Shown here: positions 1-8,337 of the stretch, in pieces
How positions within the stretch are numbered: the stretch's first letter is position 1
How the letters are laid out: each line of letters starts with the position of its first letter
NCBI RefSeq assembly: GCF_900187265.1
Contig: NZ_LT906450.1
Location: 5,075,444-5,139,443 of the forward strand
Reading direction: 5' to 3'
Origin: Rhodococcus rhodochrous
GTDB taxonomy: Bacteria > Actinomycetota > Actinomycetes > Mycobacteriales > Mycobacteriaceae
DNA: 64,000 bases
Made by a program: the position numbers and the translations under genes
Notes under the pieces: generated by a model
Told to the model about the DNA's origin: nothing
Databases searched by the model: none
The model's input: only the letters and a program-made list of their open reading frames with translations

Positions 1-772
1 GGACGGCTCGGTCGCCACGATCACGCTGAGCCGACCGGAGCGCAAGAACGCGATGACGGTCGAAGCATGGCGGTCGTTGCGTGAGACGTTCGGTGCGCTC
101 CAGCACGACGACTCCGTCCGCGCCGTGATCCTCACCGGCGCCGGTGGCGACTTCTGCACCGGTGCCGACATGGAGCGGCGCGACTCCACCCATCCCCTCG
201 ACCGCATGCGGGAGATCAACGCGACGGCGCTCGCCGTCGCGGAGTTCTCGAAGCCGCTGATCGCGCAGGTCGAGGGGTATGCGGTGGGCGCCGGATGGAA
301 CATGGCGCTGCTGTGCGACGTGGTTGTCGCCTCCCGCACCGCGAAGTTCAGTCAGATCTTCGCGCGGCGCGGACTGTCGGTCGACTTCGGCGGGTCGTGG
401 ATCCTGCCGCGCCTCGTGGGATTGCACCAGGCGAAGCGTCTGGTCATGCTCGCCGACATCGTGAGCGCCGAGGAAGCGTACGGCTTGGGTCTGGTGACCG
501 AGCTCGTCGAACCCGAGGCTCTCGCCGGTCGCGCCGCCGAACTGGCCGCACGTCTCGCCGCCGCCCCGCCGGTCGCGGTGAGCATGTCGGCGCGAATGCT
601 CGAGCAGGGCTCGTCGCTCACACTCCGCGAGGCACTCGAGAACGAGGCCCGTTCGCAGGCGGTCAACCACGCCACCGACGCCCCCGATGCGATGCGCGCC
701 TTCGTCGAGAAACGCGAGCCGTCGTTCACCGGCGGATGGCGGGTGCCGCGCCCGGTCGACACCCCTTCCTGA
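1..772 (+). CDS. Enoyl-CoA hydratase/isomerase family protein (5' truncated)
   Basis: The frame is open from the window edge. The codons before the first in-frame ATG (position 53) encode a crotonase N-terminus (VATITLSRPERKNAM), so the true start lies outside. The oxyanion-hole segment (DFCTGADM) and the second crotonase core (AGWNMALLCD) are present. Where canonical crotonases carry the first catalytic Glu region, this one reads GLSVDFGGSW, so hydratase, isomerase or another crotonase reaction are all possible. The product would act on acyl-CoA thioesters in the cytosol. Two LysR genes follow on the same strand after 44 bases. The family is secure; the exact reaction is not. Confidence 0.9.
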   Translation, partial: DGSVATITLSRPERKNAMTVEAWRSLRETFGALQHDDSVRAVILTGAGGDFCTGADMERRDSTHPLDRMREINATALAVAEFSKPLIAQVEGYAVGAGWNMALLCDVVVASRTAKFSQIFARRGLSVDFGGSWILPRLVGLHQAKRLVMLADIVSAEEAYGLGLVTELVEPEALAGRAAELAARLAAAPPVAVSMSARMLEQGSSLTLREALENEARSQAVNHATDAPDAMRAFVEKREPSFTGGWRVPRPVDTPS

Positions 773-816
773 CGGTTACGTGCGGGGCGATTCGGGGCGT
801 CACCTACGATAATCGG

Positions 817-1686
817 GTGGACTTGCACCTCGTGACCTATTTCGTGGCCGTCGTCGACCACGGCGGGATCACGAAAGCCGCTCAGGCACTTTATATTTCG
901 CAGCCGTCGTTGTCGCAGGCCATCCGTACCCTCGAACGACGCCTCGACACGACCCTGTTCGACCGCACCGGCCGACGGCTCACCCTCACCGAGGACGGCC
1001 GCGTCCTCGAGGTCGCCGCGCGCCGCATCCTGGCCGACGTCGAGCGGGCGAAACAGAAGGTCGCGGCGGTGCGCGACCTCGAGGCCGGCCGCGTCGAGAT
1101 CGTCACCTTCGCGACGTTCTCGATCCATCCCGTCATCGAGTTCGTCCAGCGCTTCCGTCAGCGCTACCCCAACCTGACCGTGCGGGTGAACGACGCGGAA
1201 GGACCTCCCGGAGTGCATGCGGCGCTGCGTCGCGGCGAGGCGGAGATCGGCATCACCGACCTGTCGGTCGAGCACGCCGGCATGATCACCGTCCCGGTCC
1301 TCGAGCAGGAGATGGTGCTCGCGCTGCACCCCGACCTCGCCGCCGACGTCCCCGACCCCGTCACCCGGGCGCAGGTCCGCGACTTCCCGCTGGTCCTCGA
1401 CCTCGGCTCCCGCGCGAGTGCCGCGCGCACCGGTGAACTGCTCGGCGAGCAGAACGTCGTCGTCGACTGCGCCAACCAGGCCGCCCTGTGGCAGTTCGTC
1501 GAGCGTGGCACCGCCGGGACGATCGTTCCGCGTCGCGTCGCTGAGAAACAGATCCCCGGTGCCGTCGTCCGGCCGCTGGACCCACCGTTCCGTCGTCCGG
1601 TCGGGCTGGTGATGCGACCCGGCGATCTGTCCCCCGCTGCCGCCGCATTCGTGGCGACCACCACCGGCACCCCCTGGGAAGCGTGA
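817..1686 (+). CDS. LysR-family transcriptional regulator
   Basis: The protein has 289 residues: an N-terminal winged helix (TKAAQALYISQPSLSQAIRTL), a linker helix and a periplasmic-binding-like effector domain, the normal LysR size. I chose the GTG at 817 because the protein then begins VDLHLVTYFVAVVDHGG, the usual LysR opening. A -10-like TACGAT (805-810) ends six bases before it, as expected for a leaderless transcript. A longer open frame running back over the crotonase gene is an overlap artefact. Its stop is 4 bases before a second LysR gene. The target is probably the neighbouring acyl-CoA genes; the effector is unknown. Confidence 0.88.
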   Translation: MDLHLVTYFVAVVDHGGITKAAQALYISQPSLSQAIRTLERRLDTTLFDRTGRRLTLTEDGRVLEVAARRILADVERAKQKVAAVRDLEAGRVEIVTFATFSIHPVIEFVQRFRQRYPNLTVRVNDAEGPPGVHAALRRGEAEIGITDLSVEHAGMITVPVLEQEMVLALHPDLAADVPDPVTRAQVRDFPLVLDLGSRASAARTGELLGEQNVVVDCANQAALWQFVERGTAGTIVPRRVAEKQIPGAVVRPLDPPFRRPVGLVMRPGDLSPAAAAFVATTTGTPWEA

Positions 1687-1690
1687 CGAC

Positions 1691-2602
1691 ATGGAGTTCC
1701 GTCAGGTCGAGTACTTCCTCGCCGTCGTGGAGAACGACGGCATCAACGGCGCGGCCGCCGAGCTCGGCGTCGCCCAGCCCACCGTCTCCCAGGCGCTGCG
1801 CAGCCTCGAGCGCGAGCTGGGCGTGCAGCTGTTCCACCGCATCGGGCGCGGCATGGTGCTCACCGCGGCGGGCAAGGCGCTGATCGGTCCGAGCCGGCAG
1901 ATCCTCCGCGATGTGAACGCGGTCGAGGAGCTGCTCACCGTGTCGACGACCGAGGTGACGGGTCGCCTGGATCTGATGGTCTTCCCCGCCCTGGCGACCG
2001 GCCCGATCGTCGACCTGGTCTCCGAGTTCCGCCGCCTCCATCCCAAGGTCACCGCGCGGCTCGGTGATCTGCGTGCGGAGGAGTTCACCGCGTCGGTCAT
2101 CCACGACGGCCACTGCGAGTTCGTCGTCACCCACCTGCCGGTCGAGGACGAGGTGGGGCTCGAGATCATCGAACTCGGACAGACCGAGTACTGGCTCGCC
2201 TATCCCCCCGGCACCGACCTGCCGCCCGGGCCGCTGTCCTTGGCCGAGCTCCCCGACATCCCGATGGTCTTCGTGCCGCGCGGTGGTGGCTCCGTGAGCG
2301 ACGCGATCGACTACGCGATGCGGCAGGCCGAGGTGCGCCGTCCCATCTCCGTGCTCACCGATCATCGCGAGGCCCGCCTGCCGATGGTGCTCGCCGGTCT
2401 GGGCGGATCGTTCGTCGAACGGTCGCTCGCCGAGTCGGCGCAGGACGTCGCGGTGGTCCGTCCGTGCGAGCCGACCTTCGCGCAGTCGTACGGACTGGTG
2501 TTCGATCCGGCCTCGCTGTCGAAGGCCGGTCGCGCCTTCGTCGACTTCGTGCGGTCGTCCGAGGAGTCCGGCGCGGAGGAGCAACTCCCGACGCAACGGT
2601 GA
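1691..2602 (+). CDS. LysR-family transcriptional regulator (second of tandem pair)
   Basis: This 303-residue LysR protein starts MEFRQVEYFLAVVENDG. Its recognition helix region is NGAAAELGVAQPTVSQALRSLER, and an effector-binding domain follows. It starts 4 bases after the preceding LysR stop, so the two are almost certainly co-transcribed; a GGGAAG about 9 bases upstream can serve as ribosome site. The two regulators resemble each other through the DNA-binding domain (FxAVVxxxGI), suggesting an old duplication, but their C-terminal domains have diverged. They may sense different ligands or form mixed oligomers. The effector is unknown. Confidence 0.9.
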   Translation: MEFRQVEYFLAVVENDGINGAAAELGVAQPTVSQALRSLERELGVQLFHRIGRGMVLTAAGKALIGPSRQILRDVNAVEELLTVSTTEVTGRLDLMVFPALATGPIVDLVSEFRRLHPKVTARLGDLRAEEFTASVIHDGHCEFVVTHLPVEDEVGLEIIELGQTEYWLAYPPGTDLPPGPLSLAELPDIPMVFVPRGGGSVSDAIDYAMRQAEVRRPISVLTDHREARLPMVLAGLGGSFVERSLAESAQDVAVVRPCEPTFAQSYGLVFDPASLSKAGRAFVDFVRSSEESGAEEQLPTQR

Positions 2603-2669
2603 CATCCGGGGATCCGGGGGCGACGATGGTGGGGACGACGTCCACTTCCGCCCCCGGGAGATGATCCGT

Positions 2670-3758
2670 ATGTCCACTTCGACGAGTTCCTCCACCCATC
2701 TCGACTCCGTCGACGCCTATGCGCAGCGCGTCCTCGACTCCGTCCTCGGCACCATGGACACCCTCGCGATCCTGATCGGCGACCGTCTCGGCTGGTACCG
2801 AAGCCTCGCCGACGACGGACCTGCGACGGCCGACGAACTGGCCGAACGCACCGGCACCCACCCGCGGTACACCCGCGAGTGGCTCGAGCAGCAGGCCGTG
2901 ACCGGTCTGCTCGACGTCGACGGCGATCCCCCGCACTTCGCTCTGTCTGCGGCGGGTCGCGAGGTACTCACCGATCCGCACAGCCTGGCGTACATGGCGC
3001 CGCTCGCCCGGATGATCGTCGGCGCGACGATGCAACTTCCCGATCTGCTCGAGGCGTACCGGAACGGCGGCGGAGTGAGTTGGAGCCAGTTCGGCCGCGA
3101 CGTGTGCGAGTCGCAGGCCGACGCGAACAGGCCGCTGTTCGAGAAGGCGCTGCCCGATGCCCTGCGGTCGGTCCCGGAGGTCGACCGGGTGCTCGGGCAG
3201 CCGGGCGCGCAGATCGCCGACATCGGCTGCGGCGGAGGATGGTCGACGATCATGATCGCGCGCACCTATCCGGATGCGACGGTGCAGGGCTTCGACATCG
3301 ACGCCCCGTCGGTCGAGATGGCCCGGTCGAACCTCGCGGAGAATGCCGATGTGGCGCAACGCGTCACGTTCACGCAGTGCGACGCGTCCGAACTGCCCGG
3401 TGGAAACTTCCAGGCGGCCTTCGCGTTCGAGTGCGTCCACGACATGCCCCGACCGGTCGAAGTGCTGGCCGCCGTACGCCGTTCGCTCGCACCCGGCGGG
3501 TTCATGATCGTCATGGACGAAGCGGTCGCCGACACCTTCACCGCGCCCGGCGACGACGTCGAACGGCTCATGTACGGCTACAGCCTCTCCATCTGTCTCC
3601 CCGACGGCATGAGCCACACACCGAGCGCCGGGACGGGCACCGTCATGCGTCCCGCGACCCTGCGCCGCTACGCCCTCGAAGCGGGTTTCACCGAGGTCGA
3701 CGTGCTCCCCATCGACGACTTCGGCTTCTTCCGCTTCTACCTCCTCCGCACCGAATAG
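2670..3758 (+). CDS. Class I SAM-dependent methyltransferase with N-terminal winged helix
   Basis: The protein has about 362 residues. The first ~100 form a winged-helix dimerisation domain (TADELAERTGTHPRYTREWLEQQAVTGLL), as in O-methyltransferase-like proteins. The Rossmann methyltransferase part has motif I, ADIGCGGGWST, near residue 183, and an acidic ribose-binding residue in GFDIDAPSVEMA. I prefer the ATG at 2670 to the in-frame ATG at 2661 because GGGAG (2656-2660) is then 9 bases upstream. The substrate is unknown; small-molecule methylation is likelier than nucleic acid or protein. The gene is followed by a palindromic element and is convergent with the next gene. Confidence 0.88.
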   Translation: MSTSTSSSTHLDSVDAYAQRVLDSVLGTMDTLAILIGDRLGWYRSLADDGPATADELAERTGTHPRYTREWLEQQAVTGLLDVDGDPPHFALSAAGREVLTDPHSLAYMAPLARMIVGATMQLPDLLEAYRNGGGVSWSQFGRDVCESQADANRPLFEKALPDALRSVPEVDRVLGQPGAQIADIGCGGGWSTIMIARTYPDATVQGFDIDAPSVEMARSNLAENADVAQRVTFTQCDASELPGGNFQAAFAFECVHDMPRPVEVLAAVRRSLAPGGFMIVMDEAVADTFTAPGDDVERLMYGYSLSICLPDGMSHTPSAGTGTVMRPATLRRYALEAGFTEVDVLPIDDFGFFRFYLLRTE

Positions 3759-3772
3759 CGGCATCCGTCGAA

Positions 3773-3830
3773 ATTTCGGGGAGGTTGTGTTCGCGTTCTT
3801 CGAAATCCACGCACACAACCTCCCCGAAAT
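3773..3830. repeat. Palindromic intergenic element, copy 1
   Basis: An 18-base perfect inverted repeat has arms at 3773-3790 (ATTTCGGGGAGGTTGTGT) and 3813-3830, with a 22-base loop. It lies between two convergent genes, so it can act as a bidirectional terminator. The same arm core (TTCGGGGAGG-Y-TGTGT) recurs at 4799-4854 on the other side of the DUF559 gene, which suggests a repeated family rather than a one-off terminator. Confidence 0.85.
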
Positions 3831-3835
3831 CCGGC

Positions 3836-4738
3836 TCAGACGGGCGCACCGGCTGTCCCCAGAGCACGACGCACCCGTTCGACGAAGACTTCGGGGCGCC
3901 GGTAGAGGAGGTCGGCGCCGACCCGGATGACCGTCCACCCCAGTTCGGGCAGCACCGCGTACCGGTCGATGTCGCGGGTCCGCTGCGCGGGGTCGGTCCA
4001 GTGCTGCACGCCGTCGTACTCCACGAGCACCCGCCACTGTTTCCATCCCATGTCGGCTCGTGCCACGAACTCGTCGCCGTCGAAGATCTCGATCTGGGTT
4101 TCCGGCGGTGGGAGACCGGCACGGACGAGGAGCAGACGCGTGTGGGTCTCGGGCGGTGACGCCGCTCCGCCGTCGACGAGGGCGAGCACCCGCGGCACGG
4201 CACCGATGCCGTGTGCGCCCTTGCTCCTCGTCGTCAGTTCCTCGATCTCACGCACCTTCAGGCCGGTCGCGTTGCAGAGTGCGTCGATCGTTTCGACGGC
4301 GCGGTCGAGCGGCATTCGTCGGGCGAGATCGAAGGCCGTCTGCGCCGGTGTGGTCGCGACCATCCCGTCCACCACGCAGGTTTCGAGCTTCGGCGCGCGG
4401 CGGACCGAGATGCCCGGCACCGACCGGACATGATCGGAGCGGACGAGTTCGGCCGCCGCATCCGGGTCGAGCCACCGGGTGCCGTGCACGGCAGCGGCGG
4501 AGACTCCCGCGAGTACGCCGCGGCCCTGCGACCACAACCATGCCGCCTTCGCGCGCAGCAGCGGCGTCGCCGGTATTCCTCGCCGGATGTAGACGTCGCG
4601 GTGGAGATGGACGAAGTCGCGTGCGAGTCGGTGCCGCGTGACGACGCCGGCAGCGAGTGCCGCGCGTCCCGAGAACGGTTCGTCGAAGTCGATCACGCGC
4701 CGAGCATGCCCGGCGCGACTCCCGTCCGGACGCCGCAT
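3836..4738 (-). CDS. DUF559/AbiEi-like endonuclease-fold protein
   Basis: The 300-residue protein has two parts. The N-terminal ~160 residues resemble the AbiEi-like winged-helix region common in actinobacterial DUF559 proteins (FSGRAALAAGVVTRHRLAR). The C-terminal ~100 residues resemble the DUF559/very-short-patch-repair fold, with the PD-(D/E)XK-like pattern ADMGW...VEYDGVQHW and a final GWTVIRVGADLL strand. A nuclease role is inferred from the fold only; no partner methylase or toxin is adjacent. The start is uncertain: the ATG at 4738 has no clear ribosome site, and a GTG 14 codons in (4696) would also work. Palindromic elements flank the gene on both sides. Confidence 0.75.
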   Translation of the reverse strand: MRRPDGSRAGHARRVIDFDEPFSGRAALAAGVVTRHRLARDFVHLHRDVYIRRGIPATPLLRAKAAWLWSQGRGVLAGVSAAAVHGTRWLDPDAAAELVRSDHVRSVPGISVRRAPKLETCVVDGMVATTPAQTAFDLARRMPLDRAVETIDALCNATGLKVREIEELTTRSKGAHGIGAVPRVLALVDGGAASPPETHTRLLLVRAGLPPPETQIEIFDGDEFVARADMGWKQWRVLVEYDGVQHWTDPAQRTRDIDRYAVLPELGWTVIRVGADLLYRRPEVFVERVRRALGTAGAPV

Positions 4739-4798
4739 GGAGGCCGGTTGTGAACAAGCTCGGACGTTATCCCCAGGCCGTCACCTGCGACGAAAGAA

Positions 4799-4854
4799 GT
4801 TCGGGGAGGCTGTGTCCGGGTTTTTCGAGAAAACCGGACACAACCTCCCCGAAC
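4799..4854. repeat. Palindromic intergenic element, copy 2
   Basis: The arms are 4799-4819 and 4834-4854, 21 bases each with a single mismatch, and a 14-base T-rich/A-rich loop that can extend the stem. The arm core matches copy 1 (3773-3830) for about 15 bases. It lies downstream of the thiolase gene and upstream of the DUF559 gene, so it may terminate thiolase transcription. Confidence 0.85.
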
Positions 4855-4868
4855 CGGGAGCTGTCTGT

Positions 4869-6080
4869 TTACGCGACGCGCTCGAAGATCGCTGCCAGAC
4901 CCTGACCGCCGCCGATGCACATGGTCTCGAGGCCGTAGCGGGCCTCGCGACGGTGCAGCTCGCGGGCGAGGGTGGCGAGCATGCGTCCGCCGGTCGCGCC
5001 GACCGGGTGGCCGAGCGAGATGCCGGAGCCGTGGACGTTGGTGCGCTCGAAGTCGGCCTTGCCGAACTTCCACTCGCGGGTCACGGCGAGGGCCTGCGCG
5101 GCGAACGCCTCGTTGAGCTCGATGAGGTCGACGTCGGCGAGGGTGATGCCCGCCTTGGCGAGGGCGACCTCGGTGGCCGGCACGGGGCCGATGCCCATGA
5201 TCTTGGGCTGGACACCCGCGACGCCCCACGAGACGAACCGCACCAGCGGGGTCAGGCCCAGCTCGGCGGCCTTCTCCGGGGTGGTGACGATGGCCATGGA
5301 CGCGGCGTCGTTCTGGCCGCTGGCGTTGCCGGCGGTGACGGTGGCCTCGGGGTCCTGCTTGCCCATGATCGGCTTCAGCTTGGCGAGGGTCTCCAGGCTG
5401 ATGTCGGGACGCGGGTGCTCGTCGGTGTCGATGACCTCGTCGCCCTTACGGCTGCTCACTGTGACGGGGATGATCTCCTCGGCGAGGATCCCGTTCTTCT
5501 GGGCGTGGACGGCACGCAGGTGCGAGTTCAGGGCGAGCTCGTCCTGCTCGTCACGGGAGATCGAGTACTCACGACGCAGGTTCTCGGCGGTCTCGATCAT
5601 GCCGCCGGGCACCGGGTAGAAGCGGCCCCCGGCGGTCGAGCGGGCGCGGACCAGACCGTCGTGCATCTGCACGCCGGTGCGGGCACCGCCCCAGCGGATG
5701 TCGGTGGAGTAGAACGCCGCGTTGCTCATCGACTCGGTACCACCGGCGACGACGAGATCGTGATCACCGTTACCGACCTGGAAGGCGGCCTGGATGACGG
5801 CCTGCAGGCCCGAACCGCAGCGGCGGTCGATGTGCATGCCGGGCACCGTGATCGGCAGACCGGCGTCGAGCGCGACGACGCGACCGATGGCCGGCGCCTC
5901 GCTGTTGCCGTTGCAGTGGCCGAGGATGACGTCCTGAACCTGTTCGGGCGCAACACCGGTGCGCTCGAGCAGACCCTTCAGTGCCGCGACACCGAGATCG
6001 ACTGCGGTGAGGGACTTGAACATTCCGCCGTAGCGACCGATCGGAGTACGGACCGGCTCGCAGATGACAACTTCGCGCAT
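4869..6080 (-). CDS. Thiolase (acetyl-CoA C-acyltransferase)
   Basis: This 403-residue thiolase cleaves 3-oxoacyl-CoA with CoA (or condenses two acyl-CoAs). The nucleophilic Cys is residue 88 in DRRCGSGLQ. The C-terminal half has the conserved GHPVGATGG histidine loop and the CIGGGQG cysteine loop that form the acid-base pair. A GAAAGG ribosome site precedes the ATG. It lies 40 bases downstream of an SDR gene on the same strand, so the two probably form an operon covering the last two steps of beta-oxidation (3-hydroxyacyl to 3-oxoacyl to acetyl-CoA). Chain-length preference cannot be read from the sequence. Confidence 0.95.
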   Translation of the reverse strand: MREVVICEPVRTPIGRYGGMFKSLTAVDLGVAALKGLLERTGVAPEQVQDVILGHCNGNSEAPAIGRVVALDAGLPITVPGMHIDRRCGSGLQAVIQAAFQVGNGDHDLVVAGGTESMSNAAFYSTDIRWGGARTGVQMHDGLVRARSTAGGRFYPVPGGMIETAENLRREYSISRDEQDELALNSHLRAVHAQKNGILAEEIIPVTVSSRKGDEVIDTDEHPRPDISLETLAKLKPIMGKQDPEATVTAGNASGQNDAASMAIVTTPEKAAELGLTPLVRFVSWGVAGVQPKIMGIGPVPATEVALAKAGITLADVDLIELNEAFAAQALAVTREWKFGKADFERTNVHGSGISLGHPVGATGGRMLATLARELHRREARYGLETMCIGGGQGLAAIFERVA

Positions 6081-6120
6081 GATGACCTTTCGGGAAGAGA
6101 GTGAGGTGACGGGTGGACCG

Positions 6121-6861
6121 TCACATGAAGCGGCCGCCGGTGACCTCGAGGACGGTGCCGGTCATGTAGGAGGACATGTCGGACGCGAGGAACAGTGCGA
6201 CGGAGGCGATCTCGTCGACCTCGCCGGGGCGGCCCATGGGGATCTCGCTCATCTTCTGGTCCCATGCCTTCTGCGGCATGGCCTCGGTCATCGCCGAACG
6301 GATCAGGCCGGGCTGGATCGCGTTGACGCGGACGCCGTGGTGCGCCATCTCCTTGGCGGCGGCCTTGGTCAGACCGACGATGCCTGCCTTGGCGGCGGAG
6401 TAGTTGGTCTGGCCGACCATGCCGACCTTGCCGGACAGCGAGGAGATGTTGACGATCGCGCCGCGCTTGGCCTCACGCATGATCGCGGCGGCCTTGCGGG
6501 TGCCGTGCCAGGTGCCCTTGAGGTGCACCGAGATGACCAGGTCGAAGTCCTCTTCGGTCATCGTGCGCATCGTCGCGTCGCGGGTGATACCGGCGTTGTT
6601 GACCACCACGTCGAGCGAACCGAAACCGTCGACGGCCTCGGCGAGGAGGGTGTCCCAGTCGGCGGACTCGACGACGTTGGCGCGCACGGCCCGGGCCACG
6701 TCGCGGCCACCGAGCTTCTCGGCGGCGGCGGTGGCGGCATCGAGGTCGAGGTCGCCGATCACGACGCGGGCGCCGGCATCGACGAACTCCTGTGCGATGG
6801 CGAAGCCGATTCCCTGAGCGCCACCGGTGATCACGGCAGTGCGGTTCTCCAACAGAGACAT
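6121..6861 (-). CDS. SDR-family oxidoreductase, FabG-like 3-hydroxyacyl dehydrogenase
   Basis: The protein has 246 residues and a classical SDR layout. The nucleotide-binding motif TGGAQGIG is at about 12-19, NNAG near 88-91, and the catalytic Ser140, Tyr154 and Lys158 (YSAAK) are all present. The C-terminus ends TGGRFM. Position just upstream of a thiolase suggests NAD(P)-dependent oxidation of 3-hydroxyacyl-CoA in beta-oxidation rather than fatty-acid synthesis, though FabG-type reductase activity is the alternative. AAAGGA precedes the ATG. The gene is divergent from an acyl-CoA dehydrogenase; a 14-base palindrome lies between them. Confidence 0.92.
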   Translation of the reverse strand: MSLLENRTAVITGGAQGIGFAIAQEFVDAGARVVIGDLDLDAATAAAEKLGGRDVARAVRANVVESADWDTLLAEAVDGFGSLDVVVNNAGITRDATMRTMTEEDFDLVISVHLKGTWHGTRKAAAIMREAKRGAIVNISSLSGKVGMVGQTNYSAAKAGIVGLTKAAAKEMAHHGVRVNAIQPGLIRSAMTEAMPQKAWDQKMSEIPMGRPGEVDEIASVALFLASDMSSYMTGTVLEVTGGRFM

Positions 6862-6973
6862 CTACGATTCCTTTCGGCGGGGCTCGGGACGGCCCCCAGA
6901 CAAGTCGATGCTCCGAATATAACGGCGATCCGGCCCGTGGAACGGCCTCGATCCATCGACAATGCCTATACGG

Positions 6974-6987
6974 GAATGGCGCCATTC
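6974..6987. promoter_or_regulatory. Perfect 14-base palindrome in divergent promoter region
   Basis: GAATGGCGCCATTC lies between the divergent SDR (minus) and acyl-CoA dehydrogenase (plus) genes, 41 bases before the latter. Its symmetry and placement suggest a repressor operator, TetR-like in size. The regulator is not identifiable here. Confidence 0.5.
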
Positions 6988-7027
6988 GTATTGGACACCT
7001 CCCGGCGGCCGCACGAAGGTTGTAGAC

Positions 7028-8212
7028 ATGACACTCTCCATCCCGGCCCCCGAGGTCGACGAAGACGACTTCCGCGAGATCCTCGCGCAGACCCGCGCGT
7101 TCGTGCGCAACGTGGTCGTGCCGCGCGAGCAGGAGATCGCCGAGACGAACGCGATTCCCGAGGACATCCGCCAGGCCGCGAAGGACATGGGTCTGTTCGG
7201 TTACGCCATCCCGCAGGAGTGGGGTGGTCTCGGCCTGAACCTGCAGCAGGACGCGGAACTGGCGATGGAGCTGGGTTACACGACCTTGTCGCTGCGCTCG
7301 ATGTTCGGTACCAACAACGGCATCGCCGGCCAGGTGCTGGTGAACTTCGGCACCGACGAGCAGAAGAAGCAGTGGCTCGAGGGCATCGCCTCCGGCGAGG
7401 TCGTCGCCTCGTTCGCGCTCACCGAACCCGGTGCGGGCTCGAATCCGTCAGGTCTGCGCACCAAGGCCGTGCGCGATGGTGACGACTGGGTCATCACCGG
7501 TGAGAAGCGTTTCATCACCAATGCGCCGTTGGCGAACCTGTTCGTCGTCTTCGCCCGCACCCGTCCCGCGGACGAGAACGGTACCGGCATCGCGGTCTTC
7601 CTCGTTCCCGCCGACACCCCGGGTCTGACGGTGGGCAACAAGGACGCGAAGATGGGCCAGGAGGGTGCCTGGACGGCGGATGTGCACTTCGACGGGGTGC
7701 GGGTGCCGAACTCTGCGCTCGTCGGTGGCAGCGAGGACGTCGGCTACAAGGCCGCGATGGTCTCGCTCGCGCGTGGTCGCGTGCACATCGCCGCGCTGTC
7801 GGTCGGTCAGGCCCAGCGTGCGCTCGACGAATCGGTGGCCTATGCGGCCGCGGTGACCCAGGGCGGCACTCCGATCGGTAACTTCCAGTTGGTGCAGGCG
7901 ATGATCGCCGACCAGCAGACCGGGGTGATGGCCGGCCGCGCCCTGGTGCGTGACGCCGCGAAGGCGTGGGTGGAGGAGACCGATCGCCGGATCGCGCCGT
8001 CGGTGGCGAAGTTGTTCTGCACCGAGATGGTCGGCAAGGTCGCCGATCTCGCGGTGCAGATCCACGGCGGCAGCGGCTACATGCGTGAGGTCGCCGTCGA
8101 GCGGATCTACCGTGATGTGCGTCTGCTGCGCCTGTACGAGGGCACCAGCGAGATCCAGCGTCTGATCATCGGCGGTGGACTCGTCAAGCAGGAACAGAAG
8201 AAGAACTCCTGA
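7028..8212 (+). CDS. Acyl-CoA dehydrogenase
   Basis: The protein has 394 residues, normal for the family, with an N-terminal helical domain, the FAD-contacting ALTEPGAGSNPSG segment and the C-terminal helical domain. The catalytic Glu is about residue 371 in LYEGTSEIQR. It oxidises acyl-CoA to trans-2-enoyl-CoA and passes electrons to ETF. I chose the ATG at 7028, not the upstream in-frame ATG at 6962, because GAAGG lies about 8 bases before it and homology starts there. It faces the SDR/thiolase operon across a shared promoter region and is likely part of the same degradative set. The substrate is unknown. Confidence 0.93.
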   Translation: MTLSIPAPEVDEDDFREILAQTRAFVRNVVVPREQEIAETNAIPEDIRQAAKDMGLFGYAIPQEWGGLGLNLQQDAELAMELGYTTLSLRSMFGTNNGIAGQVLVNFGTDEQKKQWLEGIASGEVVASFALTEPGAGSNPSGLRTKAVRDGDDWVITGEKRFITNAPLANLFVVFARTRPADENGTGIAVFLVPADTPGLTVGNKDAKMGQEGAWTADVHFDGVRVPNSALVGGSEDVGYKAAMVSLARGRVHIAALSVGQAQRALDESVAYAAAVTQGGTPIGNFQLVQAMIADQQTGVMAGRALVRDAAKAWVEETDRRIAPSVAKLFCTEMVGKVADLAVQIHGGSGYMREVAVERIYRDVRLLRLYEGTSEIQRLIIGGGLVKQEQKKNS

Positions 8213-8219
8213 TCTTCGC

Positions 8220-8256
8220 GGCGCGGTTCCGGAACGGGTACATCCGGAACCGCGCC
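8220..8256. terminator. Hairpin after acyl-CoA dehydrogenase gene
   Basis: A 14-bp perfect stem (8220-8233 with 8243-8256) and 9-base loop begin 8 bases after the stop codon. No T-run follows, as is common in high-GC actinobacteria. Confidence 0.7.
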
Positions 8257-8295
8257 CGAAGCGATTCTCTCGAATCGCCTTCCACCGCATACGAA

Positions 8296-8326
8296 GAAAC
8301 CCCCGGCATCGGATGCCGGGGGTTTC
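8296..8326. terminator. Bidirectional terminator between convergent genes
   Basis: The stem is GAAACCCCCGGCAT (8296-8309) with its complement (8313-8326) and a 3-base loop. It is flanked by A-rich and T-rich ends, so it can stop transcription in both directions. It lies between the acyl-CoA dehydrogenase and the acyl-CoA ligase genes. Confidence 0.85.
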
Positions 8327-8337
8327 TCGTGTGCGGG

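Noticed and set aside
295-1686. 463-codon open frame covering the crotonase end and LysR gene
   Set aside because: The first ~174 codons are an Arg-rich out-of-frame reading of the crotonase gene; the real LysR start is the GTG at 817.
3836-4738. AbiE toxin-antitoxin or restriction-modification system
   Set aside because: Only the DUF559/AbiEi-like gene is present; there is no AbiEii nucleotidyltransferase, methylase or second subunit nearby.
4638-6104. Long plus-strand frame opposite the thiolase gene, and similar antisense frames at 8329-10065, 10930-12087 and 21938-23821
   Set aside because: They are Arg/Gly/His-rich readings opposite strongly conserved genes, as usual in high-GC DNA; no family motifs or ribosome sites.
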